NCBI RefSeq assembly: GCF_038624605.1
Contig: NZ_CP152020.1
Span: 2,783,312 to 2,847,311 of the forward strand
DNA length: 64,000 bases
DNA from: Psychrobacillus sp. FSL K6-4046
GTDB taxonomy: Bacteria > Bacillota > Bacilli > Bacillales_A > Planococcaceae
Direction: 5' to 3'
In this document: positions 28,534 to 37,805 of the stretch, one piece after another
How the letters are laid out: each line of letters starts with the position of its first letter
How positions within the stretch are numbered: the first letter of the stretch is position 1
Position numbers and translations under genes: made by a program
The notes under the pieces: generated by a model
Told to the model about the DNA's origin: nothing
Seen by the model: the letters and a program-made list of their open reading frames with translations, nothing else
Databases searched by the model: none

Positions 28534-29348
28534 CAAGAATACAAATTCCTGTTGAGCCGATCAATGCTCCTATTACAAACAAGCCACTTGAAATGTATAT
28601 GTTTTTAGATCCGCTTTGTTCTGCTTGTTGGGATTTGCAACCGATTATTAGAAAATTACAAGTGGAGTATGGGCAGTACTTTACTATTCGAACAGTGCTT
28701 AGTACAAGACTAAACAATTTAAATACTGCCTGCGTTTTATCCAAAGGAACAGTTGAAGATGATATCAACTATCCATATATTCAGCATTCTGTATTGCCTT
28801 CTATTGCAGTAAAAGCAGCTGAATTTCAAGGAAAAAAAGCTGGACTTCGTTTTTTTAATAAAATACAGGAATATCTATTCCTTCAAACAAAAAATGTAAC
28901 TTCTTTTTCGGTATTACAAGAGCTTGCACATGAAGCGAAAATTGATGTAGAGGAATTTACACGTGACTTCCAGTCTCAGGAATGTTTACGCTCCTTCCAA
29001 AGTGATTTATCCATCACTTGTGAAATGGAAGTTGATACGTTCCCAACGGTTGTATTTTTTAATGAAAATATTGAAGATGAAGGCATCAAAATTTCTGGCA
29101 CTTATCCTTATGATATATATGTACAAATTTTACAGGAGATGTTAAATACTTCTCCCAAAAGACAAGATCCACCCGGACTTGATAAATTATTAAATCGATT
29201 TCATTCATTGACTACTAAGGAAATAGCTGATTACTACGGTTTAACGATGCAACAAGCTGATTATGAATTAAAAAAGCTTTTATTGCGTCAAGAGGTTGAA
29301 AGAGTTGTACTTCCAAATCTAGTAGTTTGGCGTTTAAAAAATAGATAA
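28530..29348 (+). CDS. spxH: ClpXP adaptor SpxH (YjbH), DsbA-like
   Basis: 272 residues with a thioredoxin/DsbA-like fold. The redox pair CSAC lies in MFLDPLCSACWDLQP (about residues 30-33). SpxH delivers Spx to ClpXP for degradation; the substrate gene spx lies 5 kb away in this window. GTG start at 28530 behind GAGGAGGAAAAGAT, overlapping yjbI. The C-terminal winged-helix-like tail (TKEIADYYGLTMQQADYELKKLLL) is typical of the family. Confidence 0.92.
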   Translation: MTRIQIPVEPINAPITNKPLEMYMFLDPLCSACWDLQPIIRKLQVEYGQYFTIRTVLSTRLNNLNTACVLSKGTVEDDINYPYIQHSVLPSIAVKAAEFQGKKAGLRFFNKIQEYLFLQTKNVTSFSVLQELAHEAKIDVEEFTRDFQSQECLRSFQSDLSITCEMEVDTFPTVVFFNENIEDEGIKISGTYPYDIYVQILQEMLNTSPKRQDPPGLDKLLNRFHSLTTKEIADYYGLTMQQADYELKKLLLRQEVERVVLPNLVVWRLKNR

Positions 29349-29362
29349 ATAGATTATTCATC

Positions 29363-29391
29363 GGCTGTAAACACTTGTTTACAGCCTTTTA
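29363..29391 (+). terminator. Terminator of yjbI-spxH
   Basis: Perfect GGCTGTAAAC / GTTTACAGCC arms followed by TTTTATT. Confidence 0.9.
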
Positions 29392-29469
29392 TTATGTAAT
29401 AAAGGGGCTTTTCCCCTCGTTTAACGAGCCATAGCCACTGCCATATACTGCTTTAGATTTTATATGAAG

Positions 29470-29771
29470 AAAAGGCCGGGCTTGATATCTATGATGCATA
29501 AAAAATTCTAAATCGGGAAGTAGAATTGATTTTCGCACCAAGACCACCTTTCCTAGGGGCGAGCGATAAGCGATCATACATCCCACTGGAGTCGCCGTCT
29601 GGCACTCCAGTTAAAAAAGCCCTATTTAATAAATTACTTGCATAAATAAAGCCGGAAAAATCACTCCAGCCACACTTCATAATCAATTTATATTTTTAAT
29701 AGTCGTTTAATTTACAGTCGGTATAAAAAAGAAAAGTTTAGTCAAAATTGACCGATAACTTTACCATAGCC
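29470..29771 (-). mobile_element. MITE-like repeat, copy C (degenerate short form)
   Basis: Same orientation and same hairpin-arm deletion as copy B, but more diverged. The end near roxS keeps a good terminal repeat (GGCTATGGTAAAG read on the minus strand at 29759-29771). The opposite end has lost its terminal repeat and fades out near 29470. No target duplication is recognisable. It ends only a few bases from the roxS terminator. Confidence 0.65.
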
Positions 29772-29776
29772 AAAAG

Positions 29777-29811
29777 AAAAAACCCTTTCCTCAATTAGGA
29801 AAGGGTTTTTT
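29777..29811 (-). terminator. Terminator of roxS
   Basis: AAACCCTTTCCT / AGGAAAGGGTTT stem with T6 on the minus strand; it can also act on the plus strand. Confidence 0.9.
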
Positions 29812-29877
29812 ACAAAGGGGATGGGAGAAATGTTCACGTTCAAACAAAGGGGTGTATGTTATCTTGTGATTTATTTC
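29777..29877 (-). ncRNA. roxS: RoxS/RsaE-family small regulatory RNA
   Basis: The minus strand reads ...ACATACACCCCTTTGTTTG, then AACGTGAACATTTCTCCC and ATCCCCTTTGT, and ends in a strong terminator. The two CCCCTTTG motifs, the CTCCC motif and the location between pepF and spxH match RsaE of staphylococci and RoxS of B. subtilis, as I remember them. This RNA represses central-metabolism mRNAs by C-rich base pairing. The estimated 5' end at about 29877 gives roughly 100 nt, the expected size. The exact start is inferred. Confidence 0.85.
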
Positions 29878-29918
29878 ACACTCTTACTTTAGCATGCTCC
29901 AGTAATAAAAACAACTCC
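29863..29918 (-). promoter_or_regulatory. roxS promoter with Rex/ResD-type palindrome
   Basis: Minus strand TTGTTT, a 17-nt spacer, then TAAAGT (about 29888-29916), followed by TGTGAAATAAATCACA (29865-29880) at the presumed start site. The palindrome fits the Rex operator pattern (TTGTGAA-N4-TTCACAA) with small deviations and also matches the Fnr/Crp half-site pair TGTGA-N6-TCACA. B. subtilis roxS is reported to be controlled by ResD and Rex. Confidence 0.6.
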
Positions 29919-29979
29919 TTGTACTTCACTTTCACAAATTCGTCAAACATTATCCCAGAATTTATAATTTCTATTCTAA

Positions 29980-30018
29980 AGTAAAAGCCACCTCTTTTAT
30001 TAAGAGGTGGCTTTTACT
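29980..30018 (-). terminator. Terminator of pepF
   Basis: Perfect AGTAAAAGCCACCTCTT / AAGAGGTGGCTTTTACT inverted repeat directly after the stop codon. Confidence 0.85.
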
Positions 30019-30020
30019 AA

Positions 30021-31835
30021 TTAGCTCAGTAACTGCTCTAATTCATTTAGTTTTTCTTCAAATACTTTACAAGCCTCTTCAATTGGAGAAGCTGTGTTCA
30101 TATCTACTCCAGCTTTTTTCAAAACTTCGATTGGATAATCTGAGCAACCAGCTTTAAGGAACTCATTAATATAACGGTCAACCGCTGGCTGTCCTTCAGA
30201 CAAGATTTGATTGCTCAGTGCAGTAGCGGCACTTAGGCCAGTTGCATATTGATATACATAGTAATTGTAATAGAAGTGAGGAATTCTAGACCATTCTAAA
30301 CCAATTTGCTCATCTATAACAATATCGTCACCAAAATATTTCTTGTTTAGCTCGTAATACACTTCAGTAAACTTATCAGCTGTTAATGCTTCTCCGTCTT
30401 GGTCTAGTTGATGAATGATATGCTCAAACTCCGCAAACATGGTTTGTCTAAATACTGTCCCTCTAAATCCTTCAAGCCAATGGTTTAGTAAATAAATGCG
30501 TTTCTTAGGATCTTCTATTGTTTTTAGTAAATGATCATTTAACAAAGCCTCGTTACATGTTGACGCTACCTCTGCAACGAAAATAGAATAGTCCCCATAC
30601 ACATACGGTTGGTTTTCTCTAGTATAATAGCTATGAATACTATGTCCAAACTCATGAGTAAGCGTAAATAAGTTATTTACGTTATCTTGCCAGTTCATTA
30701 AAATATAAGGATTAGTTCCATAAGTACCAGATGAATAGGCACCAGAACGCTTTCCTTTCGTTTCCACAACATCTACCCAGCGGCTTTCAAGACCTTTTTT
30801 AACAATTGAAACGTATTCCTCACCTAAAGGCTTAAAGCTCTCCAACATCACTGCGCAAGCCTCGTCGTACGTATACTCCATTTTCAATTCTTTTACTAAC
30901 GGTGTGTACAAATCATACATATGTAGCTCGTCTACACCAAGAACTTTTTTACGAAGGCTGACATATCGATGAAGTAAATGTACATTTTTGTTAACCGTTT
31001 CCACTAAGTTATCATAAACAGATTCAGGGATGTGGTTAGCTGACAAAGCAGCTTCTCTAGCAGAAGAATAGTTTCTGATCTTTGCATTAACATTATCTGC
31101 TTTGATATTCCCACTCAAAGTAGACGCAAATGTATTTTTAAATTTACCATAGGTTTCGTACATACCCTTAAATGCATCCTCACGCACTCGTCGATCTTCA
31201 CTTTCTAAAAATCTACTATAGCGACCATGTGTAAGTTGTACTTCATTGCCATTCTCATCCTTAATGAAAGGGAATTCCAAATCTGCATTGTTTAACTTAC
31301 CGAAAGTATCCGCTGATGCCCCGGTCACTTCAGAAAACTGAGCAAGTAGTGCCTCTTGCTCTTTTGGAAGTACATGTGGACGTTCTTTGTTTATCTCTTC
31401 TAGCATTTGTTTATATACTTGAAGGTCGTTGTTTTCTTTTAGATAATTTCCTAGTACCGTTTCATCTAAAGACAATATCTCTGGTACTAAAAACGAAAGC
31501 TCTGTGGAAACTTTTACGTATAAAGACTTTATACGGCTATCTAAAGCCTGGTATTTACTATTTGAAGTGTCTTGATCATTACGCATATGAGCATAAGTAT
31601 ATAGCTTACGTAATCGGCTAGTTAGCTCGTCACGATATGTTAAAACTTCTAATAATGCTTCTGGTCCAGAACTTATTGTTCCTTGATAAGAAGAGGCTTT
31701 TTTAGCTAACTCCGCTACTTCCTTAAATTCTTTTTCCCAATCCGCTTCAGTAGAAAATATATCCTCCAACTTCCAAGTAAGACGTTCATCTACTTCACTT
31801 CTTGTTAAGATTTTATTTTTTGTATCTGCTGTCAA
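30021..31835 (-). CDS. pepF: Oligoendopeptidase F
   Basis: A 604-residue cytosolic zinc peptidase of M3 type and standard PepF length. The active site is THEFGHSIHSYYT (HExxH, about residue 387), with the third ligand in the following VAEVASTCNEALL. It degrades medium-length peptides, consistent with the two peptide importers in this window. TTG start at 31833-31835, 8 nt after AGGAGGAG. It lies just downstream of coiA on the same strand, as in B. subtilis. Confidence 0.95.
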   Translation of the reverse strand: MTADTKNKILTRSEVDERLTWKLEDIFSTEADWEKEFKEVAELAKKASSYQGTISSGPEALLEVLTYRDELTSRLRKLYTYAHMRNDQDTSNSKYQALDSRIKSLYVKVSTELSFLVPEILSLDETVLGNYLKENNDLQVYKQMLEEINKERPHVLPKEQEALLAQFSEVTGASADTFGKLNNADLEFPFIKDENGNEVQLTHGRYSRFLESEDRRVREDAFKGMYETYGKFKNTFASTLSGNIKADNVNAKIRNYSSAREAALSANHIPESVYDNLVETVNKNVHLLHRYVSLRKKVLGVDELHMYDLYTPLVKELKMEYTYDEACAVMLESFKPLGEEYVSIVKKGLESRWVDVVETKGKRSGAYSSGTYGTNPYILMNWQDNVNNLFTLTHEFGHSIHSYYTRENQPYVYGDYSIFVAEVASTCNEALLNDHLLKTIEDPKKRIYLLNHWLEGFRGTVFRQTMFAEFEHIIHQLDQDGEALTADKFTEVYYELNKKYFGDDIVIDEQIGLEWSRIPHFYYNYYVYQYATGLSAATALSNQILSEGQPAVDRYINEFLKAGCSDYPIEVLKKAGVDMNTASPIEEACKVFEEKLNELEQLLS

Positions 31836-31883
31836 AATACTCTCTCCTCCTATTGTTTCGAACTACGAACCAATTCTATTTTC

Positions 31884-33038
31884 TCAATTTTCAGCTCCTT
31901 TTGCAAGGAATTGGTTATAAAGTAATTTATGCATTTTGGTATAGTTGCATGTACTCTCTAGGTGAAGTTGTTCCGGTATATCTAAGCATTCCAAGAGAAT
32001 CGCTACATACGCTTTTAAAGCCTTTATCCGCATTACTAATCGATTGGGATCCTTCCAACGATGAACCAGTAAGAAATAGCGATAGTGTTGGTCGGTAATC
32101 GTGTCTAACATCAGACTATTGCCTAGTAAAAAATCGATCCACTGCAGCTGCCATTCACAGGCATGCTCATCAAACGCATCAGCCCCACAAGACGGTACCC
32201 CAATAAATAAAGGAAGATTTATAGGATTTATTCTCCACTTATAGCACACCTGTAAAAAGGAAGATTGAATACCTTTACGGTTATATAGATATAAATTTTT
32301 TAAACGTTTCATTCTCTTATCTTGGTAGAGTTTTAAATAAGTCTGAAACTCGTGCTCAGTAATTGTTTTAACCATAGCTAAGGGCCATGTTTGCATAGTA
32401 ATGGGAAGCCTATTAATTTTTACGATAAAATGATTGGAATATAGATAAAGGAGATTAGAAATATAGGAAAAGGATTTGGTTTGAGGACAGTACGTGATTA
32501 GAACTTTACCATTCATACTATGATATAAAAGTTCTGTTTGAAAAGCAGAAATCTTCATGGAACCAATTTGCTGAAGGGGAAAATCCAGTGGGTTAGGGGT
32601 TTTTAAAACCCAAAGTGGTTTGATATGGACCTGCATATAGCCTTTATTACGCTTTCGTATGATGCTAGTGGGTATTTTACTACACTGATACTCCAGTGCA
32701 ACCTTTATATTGTCTGTAAAGATTAAAATATCCGGCCTTTGCTTAATATCTAAAATAAATGGTTCCAAATTACAAGGTACTTTTTTACTTTGCAAAAAAT
32801 CGTACAGTTGAATTTTCCCTCTCAGATGATCTTCACTTTCCCCTTCTGAAAATGACTGTGCACAAACGGTATTATGTTGATGAGCAAAATGAGGAATTTT
32901 GATGTTGCCGACTTTTAAAATAAGCGTTTCTTTACATTCAGCACAATTATAGACATTTTGTCTCATCATTTTTAAACTGTCTCTTGAATAATGAGCTGGT
33001 ATGAAGATTTCGCCGTCCTTTGTTAGGGCTGTTAATAT
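31884..33038 (-). CDS. coiA: Competence protein CoiA-like
   Basis: About 385 residues. The N-terminal part has a treble-clef-like zinc motif (YNCAECKETL...IPHFAHQH). A nuclease-like core follows: GESEDHLRGKIQLYDFL, RPDILIF and ALEYQCSKI, the catalytic D-(E)xQ elements of CoiA/PD-(D/E)xK proteins. CoiA promotes recombination during transformation. The start is unusual. GGAGGTGAT, a near-perfect anti-SD match, lies within the only nearby ATG/GTG codons. The codon at correct spacing (8 nt) is ATA 33036-33038, giving ILTALTKDGEIF as the N-terminus. An ATG at 33053 is the conventional alternative. Confidence 0.82.
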   Translation of the reverse strand: MLTALTKDGEIFIPAHYSRDSLKMMRQNVYNCAECKETLILKVGNIKIPHFAHQHNTVCAQSFSEGESEDHLRGKIQLYDFLQSKKVPCNLEPFILDIKQRPDILIFTDNIKVALEYQCSKIPTSIIRKRNKGYMQVHIKPLWVLKTPNPLDFPLQQIGSMKISAFQTELLYHSMNGKVLITYCPQTKSFSYISNLLYLYSNHFIVKINRLPITMQTWPLAMVKTITEHEFQTYLKLYQDKRMKRLKNLYLYNRKGIQSSFLQVCYKWRINPINLPLFIGVPSCGADAFDEHACEWQLQWIDFLLGNSLMLDTITDQHYRYFLLVHRWKDPNRLVMRIKALKAYVAILLECLDIPEQLHLESTCNYTKMHKLLYNQFLAKGAEN

Positions 33039-33123
33039 GATAATCACCTCCATTCTTAATATACAAATAAAAGAAATAAAACGCAATAATCAAAATCATA
33101 ATGGTATGAGGTTAAAATTTTTA

Positions 33124-33512
33124 GCTTCGTTAAAGTTACTAGTTGATTTTGACTAACAATTCTTTTTTTATAGTGACTGTAAACATAAACAATTGAACTT
33201 TCAAATGGCTATTAAGAACATAAATAGATGACGAAAATGGGGTTGGTGACAGTTTTTTAGCTTTGTTTATGCGAGTAAATTTATTAGTTCATTATCAATG
33301 CTAAAGCTGTTCCCATTTATTGATTGGAGCGACAGACGGCGACTCCAGTGGGATGAGTGAGACAGATAAGACATCACAACCGCGCGCGTTAGCGACGGGT
33401 TATGGCTTATCGCTCACCCCACGGAAAGCGTCCGGCTGGGGCGGAAATCAATTCTACTCTCTGATCTAAGATTTCTTTGGATTATAAATCAACCCTACAC
33501 TTTAACATAGCC
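33124..33512 (+). mobile_element. MITE-like repeat, copy D (389 bp)
   Basis: Ends GCTTCGTTAAAG and GGCTATGTTAAAG (read inward). It is flanked by a perfect 9-bp duplication AAATTTTTA (33115-33123 and 33513-33521). Full-length hairpin form like copies A and E. Confidence 0.85.
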
Positions 33513-33526
33513 AAATTTTTAAAACA

Positions 33527-33553
33527 AAAAAACCTTCTTTTCAGAAGGTTTTA
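33527..33553 (-). terminator. Terminator of mecA
   Basis: AAAACCTTCTGAAAAGAAGGTTTT on the minus strand followed by TTTTG; overlaps the stop codon. Confidence 0.8.
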
Positions 33554-34216
33554 AAAATGTTTATTTAATTCTTCCATCACATTGGCTGCTATAATTTCTT
33601 TGCCATACTCTTGTATTATGTGAATTGTTGTTTTTGTGCTTTGCCCAAACTCTGAAATAACACTCAACGTATTTAAAATAACTTCTAACTCCACCATATC
33701 CATATCAAAAATTACGTGTAAGTAATATTTTTCATTATAATGATATAAAGAAGTGTCAAGATCTAAATCATCTAGTTTTTTGGACAATCCAATAACATCT
33801 TCAAAATTTTCGAATATAAAAGTATATTCTGCGGGTATTTCATCTAAGTCATCCATATAATTTGAAAAATCATCAAACTCATGTGGCCCCATGGAATTGG
33901 AGACAGCACTTTTAAATATCTTGTTTGATAAATCCTCTGCACTTAAGCTATCGTCTGATCGTTCATCTTTTGCCATTTCCGTTCGAGTGACAATCACTTC
34001 TAAACCTTTTTCCATCGCATGAACTTGAATCCATAAGGGACCATCTAACTCTTCAAAATGATCATCATCATGAACCTCATCCATCATTTCCCAAAAAAGC
34101 TGCTCGCTCTTATCTTTATTAAACCATATTTCATCTCGGCTGAAGCCTCTTTCTTCAATGTCGATGTATGAAATGTATACTTTGAAAGTGTTGTCATTGA
34201 TGCGCTCGATATCCAT
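33551..34216 (-). CDS. mecA: Adaptor protein MecA
   Basis: 221 residues. The N-terminal domain MDIERINDNTFKVYIS (substrate binding, ComK/ComS) is joined by an acidic linker (~90-120) to the C-terminal ClpC-binding domain (EYTFIFENFEDVIGLSKKL...LYHYNEKYYLHV). MecA loads ComK and other proteins into ClpCP and so controls competence. Good AAGGAGATGTGTTAA ribosome-binding site. Position between spx and coiA is conserved. Confidence 0.95.
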   Translation of the reverse strand: MDIERINDNTFKVYISYIDIEERGFSRDEIWFNKDKSEQLFWEMMDEVHDDDHFEELDGPLWIQVHAMEKGLEVIVTRTEMAKDERSDDSLSAEDLSNKIFKSAVSNSMGPHEFDDFSNYMDDLDEIPAEYTFIFENFEDVIGLSKKLDDLDLDTSLYHYNEKYYLHVIFDMDMVELEVILNTLSVISEFGQSTKTTIHIIQEYGKEIIAANVMEELNKHF

Positions 34217-34383
34217 TTAACACATCTCCTTTCGCTTCTTCCGCCTCATTATTGTAGTGTCTATTACTATTGTATGTTGTTTAATAAAAAAAGAAAAGGA
34301 TTCCAGCTTCACTTTTAAAAATATTAATACAACTTTTTATGTTTTTAAAAATTATAACATGAGGCAAGAAAAACTAATAAAGA

Positions 34384-34425
34384 AAAGCTGATGATTTTCA
34401 AAATTTCTTTGAAAATCATCAGCTT
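34384..34425 (-). terminator. Terminator of spx
   Basis: Long perfect stem AAGCTGATGATTTTCAAA / TTTGAAAATCATCAGCTT followed on the minus strand by TTCTTTATT. Confidence 0.85.
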
Positions 34426-34434
34426 AATCCTGAA

Positions 34435-34830
34435 CTAATTCACAAGTCTTTGCGCTTCTAGTAATTGATACGCACGAACTTTTCTAGGTAAAAATCTTCG
34501 AATTTCATCTTCATTATATCCAACTTGTAAACGTTTTTCGTCTAATATGATAGGTCTACGAAGTAAACCTGGATATTCTTGAATTAATTCATATAACCTT
34601 TGAAGTGGTAGGCTCTCCACATCAACGTTTAATTTTTGGAATATTTTTGAACGAGTAGATATTATTTCGTCTGTACCGTCTTCGGTCATACGTAGTATTT
34701 CTTTAATTTCACTGATACTTAATGGTTCCGAAAAGATATTTCTTTCTGTGTAAGGAATGTCATGCTCTTCTAACCAGGCTTTTGCTTTTCTACATGAAGT
34801 ACAGCTTGGAGAAGTAAATAATGTAACCAT
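34435..34830 (-). CDS. spx: Transcriptional regulator Spx
   Basis: 131 residues, the standard Spx length, starting [13 protein letters not shown] with the redox switch CTSC (Cys10/Cys13). The RNA-polymerase alpha-CTD contact region and [25 protein letters not shown] are intact. Spx responds to disulfide stress and is degraded through SpxH-ClpXP; spxH is in this window. The preferred start is ATG 34828-34830 by comparison with the family. An ATG codon directly before it and a GTG at 34845 are alternatives nearer to GAGAGGAAG. Confidence 0.95.
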   Translation of the reverse strand: MVTLFTSPSCTSCRKAKAWLEEHDIPYTERNIFSEPLSISEIKEILRMTEDGTDEIISTRSKIFQKLNVDVESLPLQRLYELIQEYPGLLRRPIILDEKRLQVGYNEDEIRRFLPRKVRAYQLLEAQRLVN

Positions 34831-34845
34831 CATATTAAAAAACAC

Positions 34846-35330
34846 TTCCTCTCGATTGTTACTTGTGTTATATAAAGTAGATTATAATTAATTTAATGTA
34901 GTTTAGCACTTTTATAGTATACACTAATTAATAAGTATTTAAAATACATTTTTCCAGAAATTTTCTCACTTATAAAGAGTATTTACAATTTGTACATATA
35001 ATGAACAACCTGATACATTTTTAGAATAATAATGTTTCTTTAATACAATGATACCCTTTTTTAAAAGCATTTAAACCATGTTTTCTAAAAAATATTCATT
35101 CTCAATTAGCAGTTCTTTAATGAAAACAACTGTTACACTATATAGTACGTTTTTCATGAAAAAAAGTTTCATTTTATGTTGTAATTAAGGCGCGTTTGCT
35201 CATTTTTTAAGTAAAATGATCGGATAGTCAGTTGGATTGGATATCACGTACATCTATAGTTTTAATTTCCCCCTTGTAGTCACTTTAAGCAACTGTATGG
35301 AAGTATCCTATCAAAATAGCAGATAGTAAA
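34846..35330. other. AT-rich promoter region of spx, no gene seen
   Basis: Nearly 500 bp with no convincing ORF. A TATACT hexamer on the minus strand at about 34916-34921 could be a -10. Long leaders with several promoters are known for spx in Bacillus, but I cannot assign them here. Confidence 0.35.
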
Positions 35331-35374
35331 AAAGCTCCCTAAATTTTACTTTCGTAAAATCTGGGGAGCTTTTA
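35331..35374 (-). terminator. Terminator of the glycosidase-like gene
   Basis: AAAAGCTCCCCAGATTTTACG / CGTAAAATTTAGGGAGCTTT-type stem (near perfect), followed by T6 on the minus strand. Confidence 0.85.
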
Positions 35375-35393
35375 ATCCTAGACACTTGTCACA

Positions 35394-36611
35394 TTAGTTA
35401 ACTGGTGTATAATCTACACCTGGTGTATATTTATTTCCGGCATTCCATAATAAGAATTCGTTAATACCGGCTTCGTTTAATGCCTTTATTTGAGCCTCTA
35501 CCTCAGCCTTACCATATACTAAGTAATTCCCTTTACCTAAATAAGAAGCAGTAAAATCTTGTAACCAAGGTCTGGATACTGGAGGATTTTTTAGCTCTCC
35601 TAGCTTGGCATTCTCAACCTTAGCGTATTCTTGGACAAGACGATATGGTTCTAAATCCGGTTTCGCAATTCCAAAATAAGATGTCCAATGACTTGGATAA
35701 ATCATGGATGAAATGACATCTACGTTTTCCGATATCTTCGAGAAATTTTGTCCGATACCTGGAGCTTCTGGTAGTGTTGCGGAATATCCAAATATATCAA
35801 CAGACACTTGTACACCATATGGTTTTAGTTTTTCTCTAGCATAAGCAACAAAGTCAGTTACTGCTGAAACTCTACGCTGGGTTGAATCCAACTCAGATGC
35901 CTCATATTTTCCCTTACCATATGCTAATGTAGTGTCTCTTTTTTCAAATCCTTCTGGAAAGCGTACATAGTCAAACTGTACTTCCTTAAAGCCCATTTTC
36001 GCTGCTTCAATTGCAACTTCTACATTGTAATCCCATACTTCTTGCATAAATGGATTAACAAAAGCTTCGCCTCTTCCATTCTTCCAAACGGAACCATTTT
36101 CAACAAATGATAATTCTGGCTTTCTTTCCGCTAGTTCTGTGTCTTTAAAAACAACAACGCGGGCAATCGGATAAATCTCTTTTTTCTCCATCACTTCCAG
36201 AATTCCTCTAAGATCTTTTATGTATGGTTTTCCAATTTCATACTTGAACAAAGGTGAATCCTCTTTAGGCTTATAAGTTAGGTTCCCAAAATCATCTTTA
36301 ATATCGATGACCATAGCGTTTAACTCAGTATTATCCATTAGCTCTACTAATTGATTAAACCTTGAACCGCCTGCTGAGTGACCCGTTACGTACACTCCTC
36401 TTACCGCATCAGGATAGTTAAAAGTAAGTCCGGAGTCATAGACAAATAGCTTAGAAGAGGATACTAACGTTTCCTCTATTGAATTGAAGCCAAATTCCTT
36501 CGATGTAAAATCCTTCGAGAAAGCTTTTGTTTCAGCTGAAGCTTCGAATGGTGTCATCATTAAAACACCTAGCATAATACCAGAAATTACTGTTAATAAT
36601 TTTTGTTTCAT
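35394..36611 (-). CDS. Secreted DUF4015-type putative glycoside hydrolase
   Basis: 405 residues. The signal peptide MKQKLLTVISGIMLGVLMMT ends near the site FEASA-ET. The TIM-barrel-like domain starts at YPDAVRGVYVTGHSAGG and contains NAMVIDIKDDFGNLTY, KEVQFDYVRFPEGF (probable active-site acidic cluster), VSVDIFGYSATLP and SSMIYPSHW. This is the pattern of the putative glycosyl hydrolase family DUF4015, found in spore formers. Substrate unknown; a cell-wall or extracellular polysaccharide is possible. Single gene with its own terminator. Confidence 0.82.
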   Translation of the reverse strand: MKQKLLTVISGIMLGVLMMTPFEASAETKAFSKDFTSKEFGFNSIEETLVSSSKLFVYDSGLTFNYPDAVRGVYVTGHSAGGSRFNQLVELMDNTELNAMVIDIKDDFGNLTYKPKEDSPLFKYEIGKPYIKDLRGILEVMEKKEIYPIARVVVFKDTELAERKPELSFVENGSVWKNGRGEAFVNPFMQEVWDYNVEVAIEAAKMGFKEVQFDYVRFPEGFEKRDTTLAYGKGKYEASELDSTQRRVSAVTDFVAYAREKLKPYGVQVSVDIFGYSATLPEAPGIGQNFSKISENVDVISSMIYPSHWTSYFGIAKPDLEPYRLVQEYAKVENAKLGELKNPPVSRPWLQDFTASYLGKGNYLVYGKAEVEAQIKALNEAGINEFLLWNAGNKYTPGVDYTPVN

Positions 36612-36810
36612 AACCGTCTCCCTTTCTTTACGTCTAACATTCTAACAACTATATCGTACGATGAAAAGAGTACATACGTCTAATATTACAATAAAAATTA
36701 TAATTAATCTAAATGTTCAGCTATATCATTATTTCTTTTCACCCTTACTCCATAATCAAAGAAATTTGTATAACTTATTTTTAGCTTTAACTTTGAAAAT
36801 ATGTCCTGAC

Positions 36811-36856
36811 AAAAAAAGTAGGCTAATTCGAATTTCTTCGATTAGCCTACTTTTAA
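36811..36856 (-). terminator. Terminator of the opp operon
   Basis: AGTAGGCTAAT / ATTAGCCTACT arms with T7 on the minus strand. Confidence 0.85.
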
Positions 36857-36863
36857 TGGTTTA

Positions 36864-37805
36864 TTAAATACGTGATTGGGATATAGCTTTTAGTTCTTTA
36901 AATTCCTTTTCAGAACAAAATACAAAGTGACCCGGTGTAACTTCACGCATTGCAATTTCTTCCCCATCCGTATATTTGTGCGAAGAAGGATCATAAGACT
37001 TACGTACACGAGTACGCTCATAGTTAGGATCTGGAAGCGGGATAGCAGATAATAGAGACTGCGTATATGGATGTAATGGATTTGAGTATAATTCTTCGGC
37101 AGGTGCAAGCTCTACTAACTTACCGAAATACATTACACCTATTCTATCTGAAATGTATTTAACCATGGAAAGGTCATGCGCGATGAAAAGATATGTTAAA
37201 CCCTTTTCTTCCTGCAATTCTTTTAATAAGTTAACTACTTGGGCTTGGATAGATACATCTAAAGCTGATATTGGTTCATCCGCAATAATGAATTCTGGAT
37301 CTACAGCTAACGCTCTAGCTATACCTAGACGTTGACGCTGACCACCAGAGAATTCATGAGGATAACGTTCAGCATGCTCTTTATTAAGACCCACTGTTTC
37401 CAGCAATTCAATTACTCGCGCCTTACGTTCAGTCTGATTTTTAACTAAGCCATGAATATCTAAACCTTCCGCTATGATATCCAAAACTTTCATACGCGGA
37501 TTTAAAGATGCGTAAGGATCTTGGAAGATCATTTGCATTTTACGGTTAAAGATTTTCAAATCTTTTTTCGATTTTTTATCATGTACGTTTACACCATCAT
37601 AAATAACTTTTCCGTCAGTAGCATCATAAAGTCGAATAATAGTTCGTCCAGTTGTAGACTTACCACATCCGGATTCACCTACTAAACCCAAAGTTTCACC
37701 TTTATAGATGTCAAAGCTAATGTCGTCTACTGCACGAACTTCATTTTCTTTACCTTCGTTAAAATATTGCTTTAAATTTTTAATTTCTAGTAATTTTTCA
37801 GCCAT
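36864..37805 (-). CDS. oppF: Oligopeptide ABC transporter ATP-binding protein OppF
   Basis: 313 residues. Walker A GESGCGKST (~44-52), signature EFSGGQRQRLGIARAL, Walker B FIIADEP and H-loop IAHDLSMV. The C-terminal oligopeptide/dipeptide-type extension (ELYSNPLHPYTQSLLSAIPLPDP) is present. Pairs with OppD to energise peptide uptake. Its ATG overlaps the oppD stop. Last gene of oppA-oppB-oppC-oppD-oppF. Confidence 0.94.
   Translation of the reverse strand: MAEKLLEIKNLKQYFNEGKENEVRAVDDISFDIYKGETLGLVGESGCGKSTTGRTIIRLYDATDGKVIYDGVNVHDKKSKKDLKIFNRKMQMIFQDPYASLNPRMKVLDIIAEGLDIHGLVKNQTERKARVIELLETVGLNKEHAERYPHEFSGGQRQRLGIARALAVDPEFIIADEPISALDVSIQAQVVNLLKELQEEKGLTYLFIAHDLSMVKYISDRIGVMYFGKLVELAPAEELYSNPLHPYTQSLLSAIPLPDPNYERTRVRKSYDPSSHKYTDGEEIAMREVTPGHFVFCSEKEFKELKAISQSRI

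Noticed and set aside
29821-29892. Tiny plus-strand ORF (23 codons) starting ATGGGAGAAATG
   Set aside because: It is exactly antisense to the RoxS-type sRNA; the apparent ribosome-binding site is the complement of CCCCTTTG.
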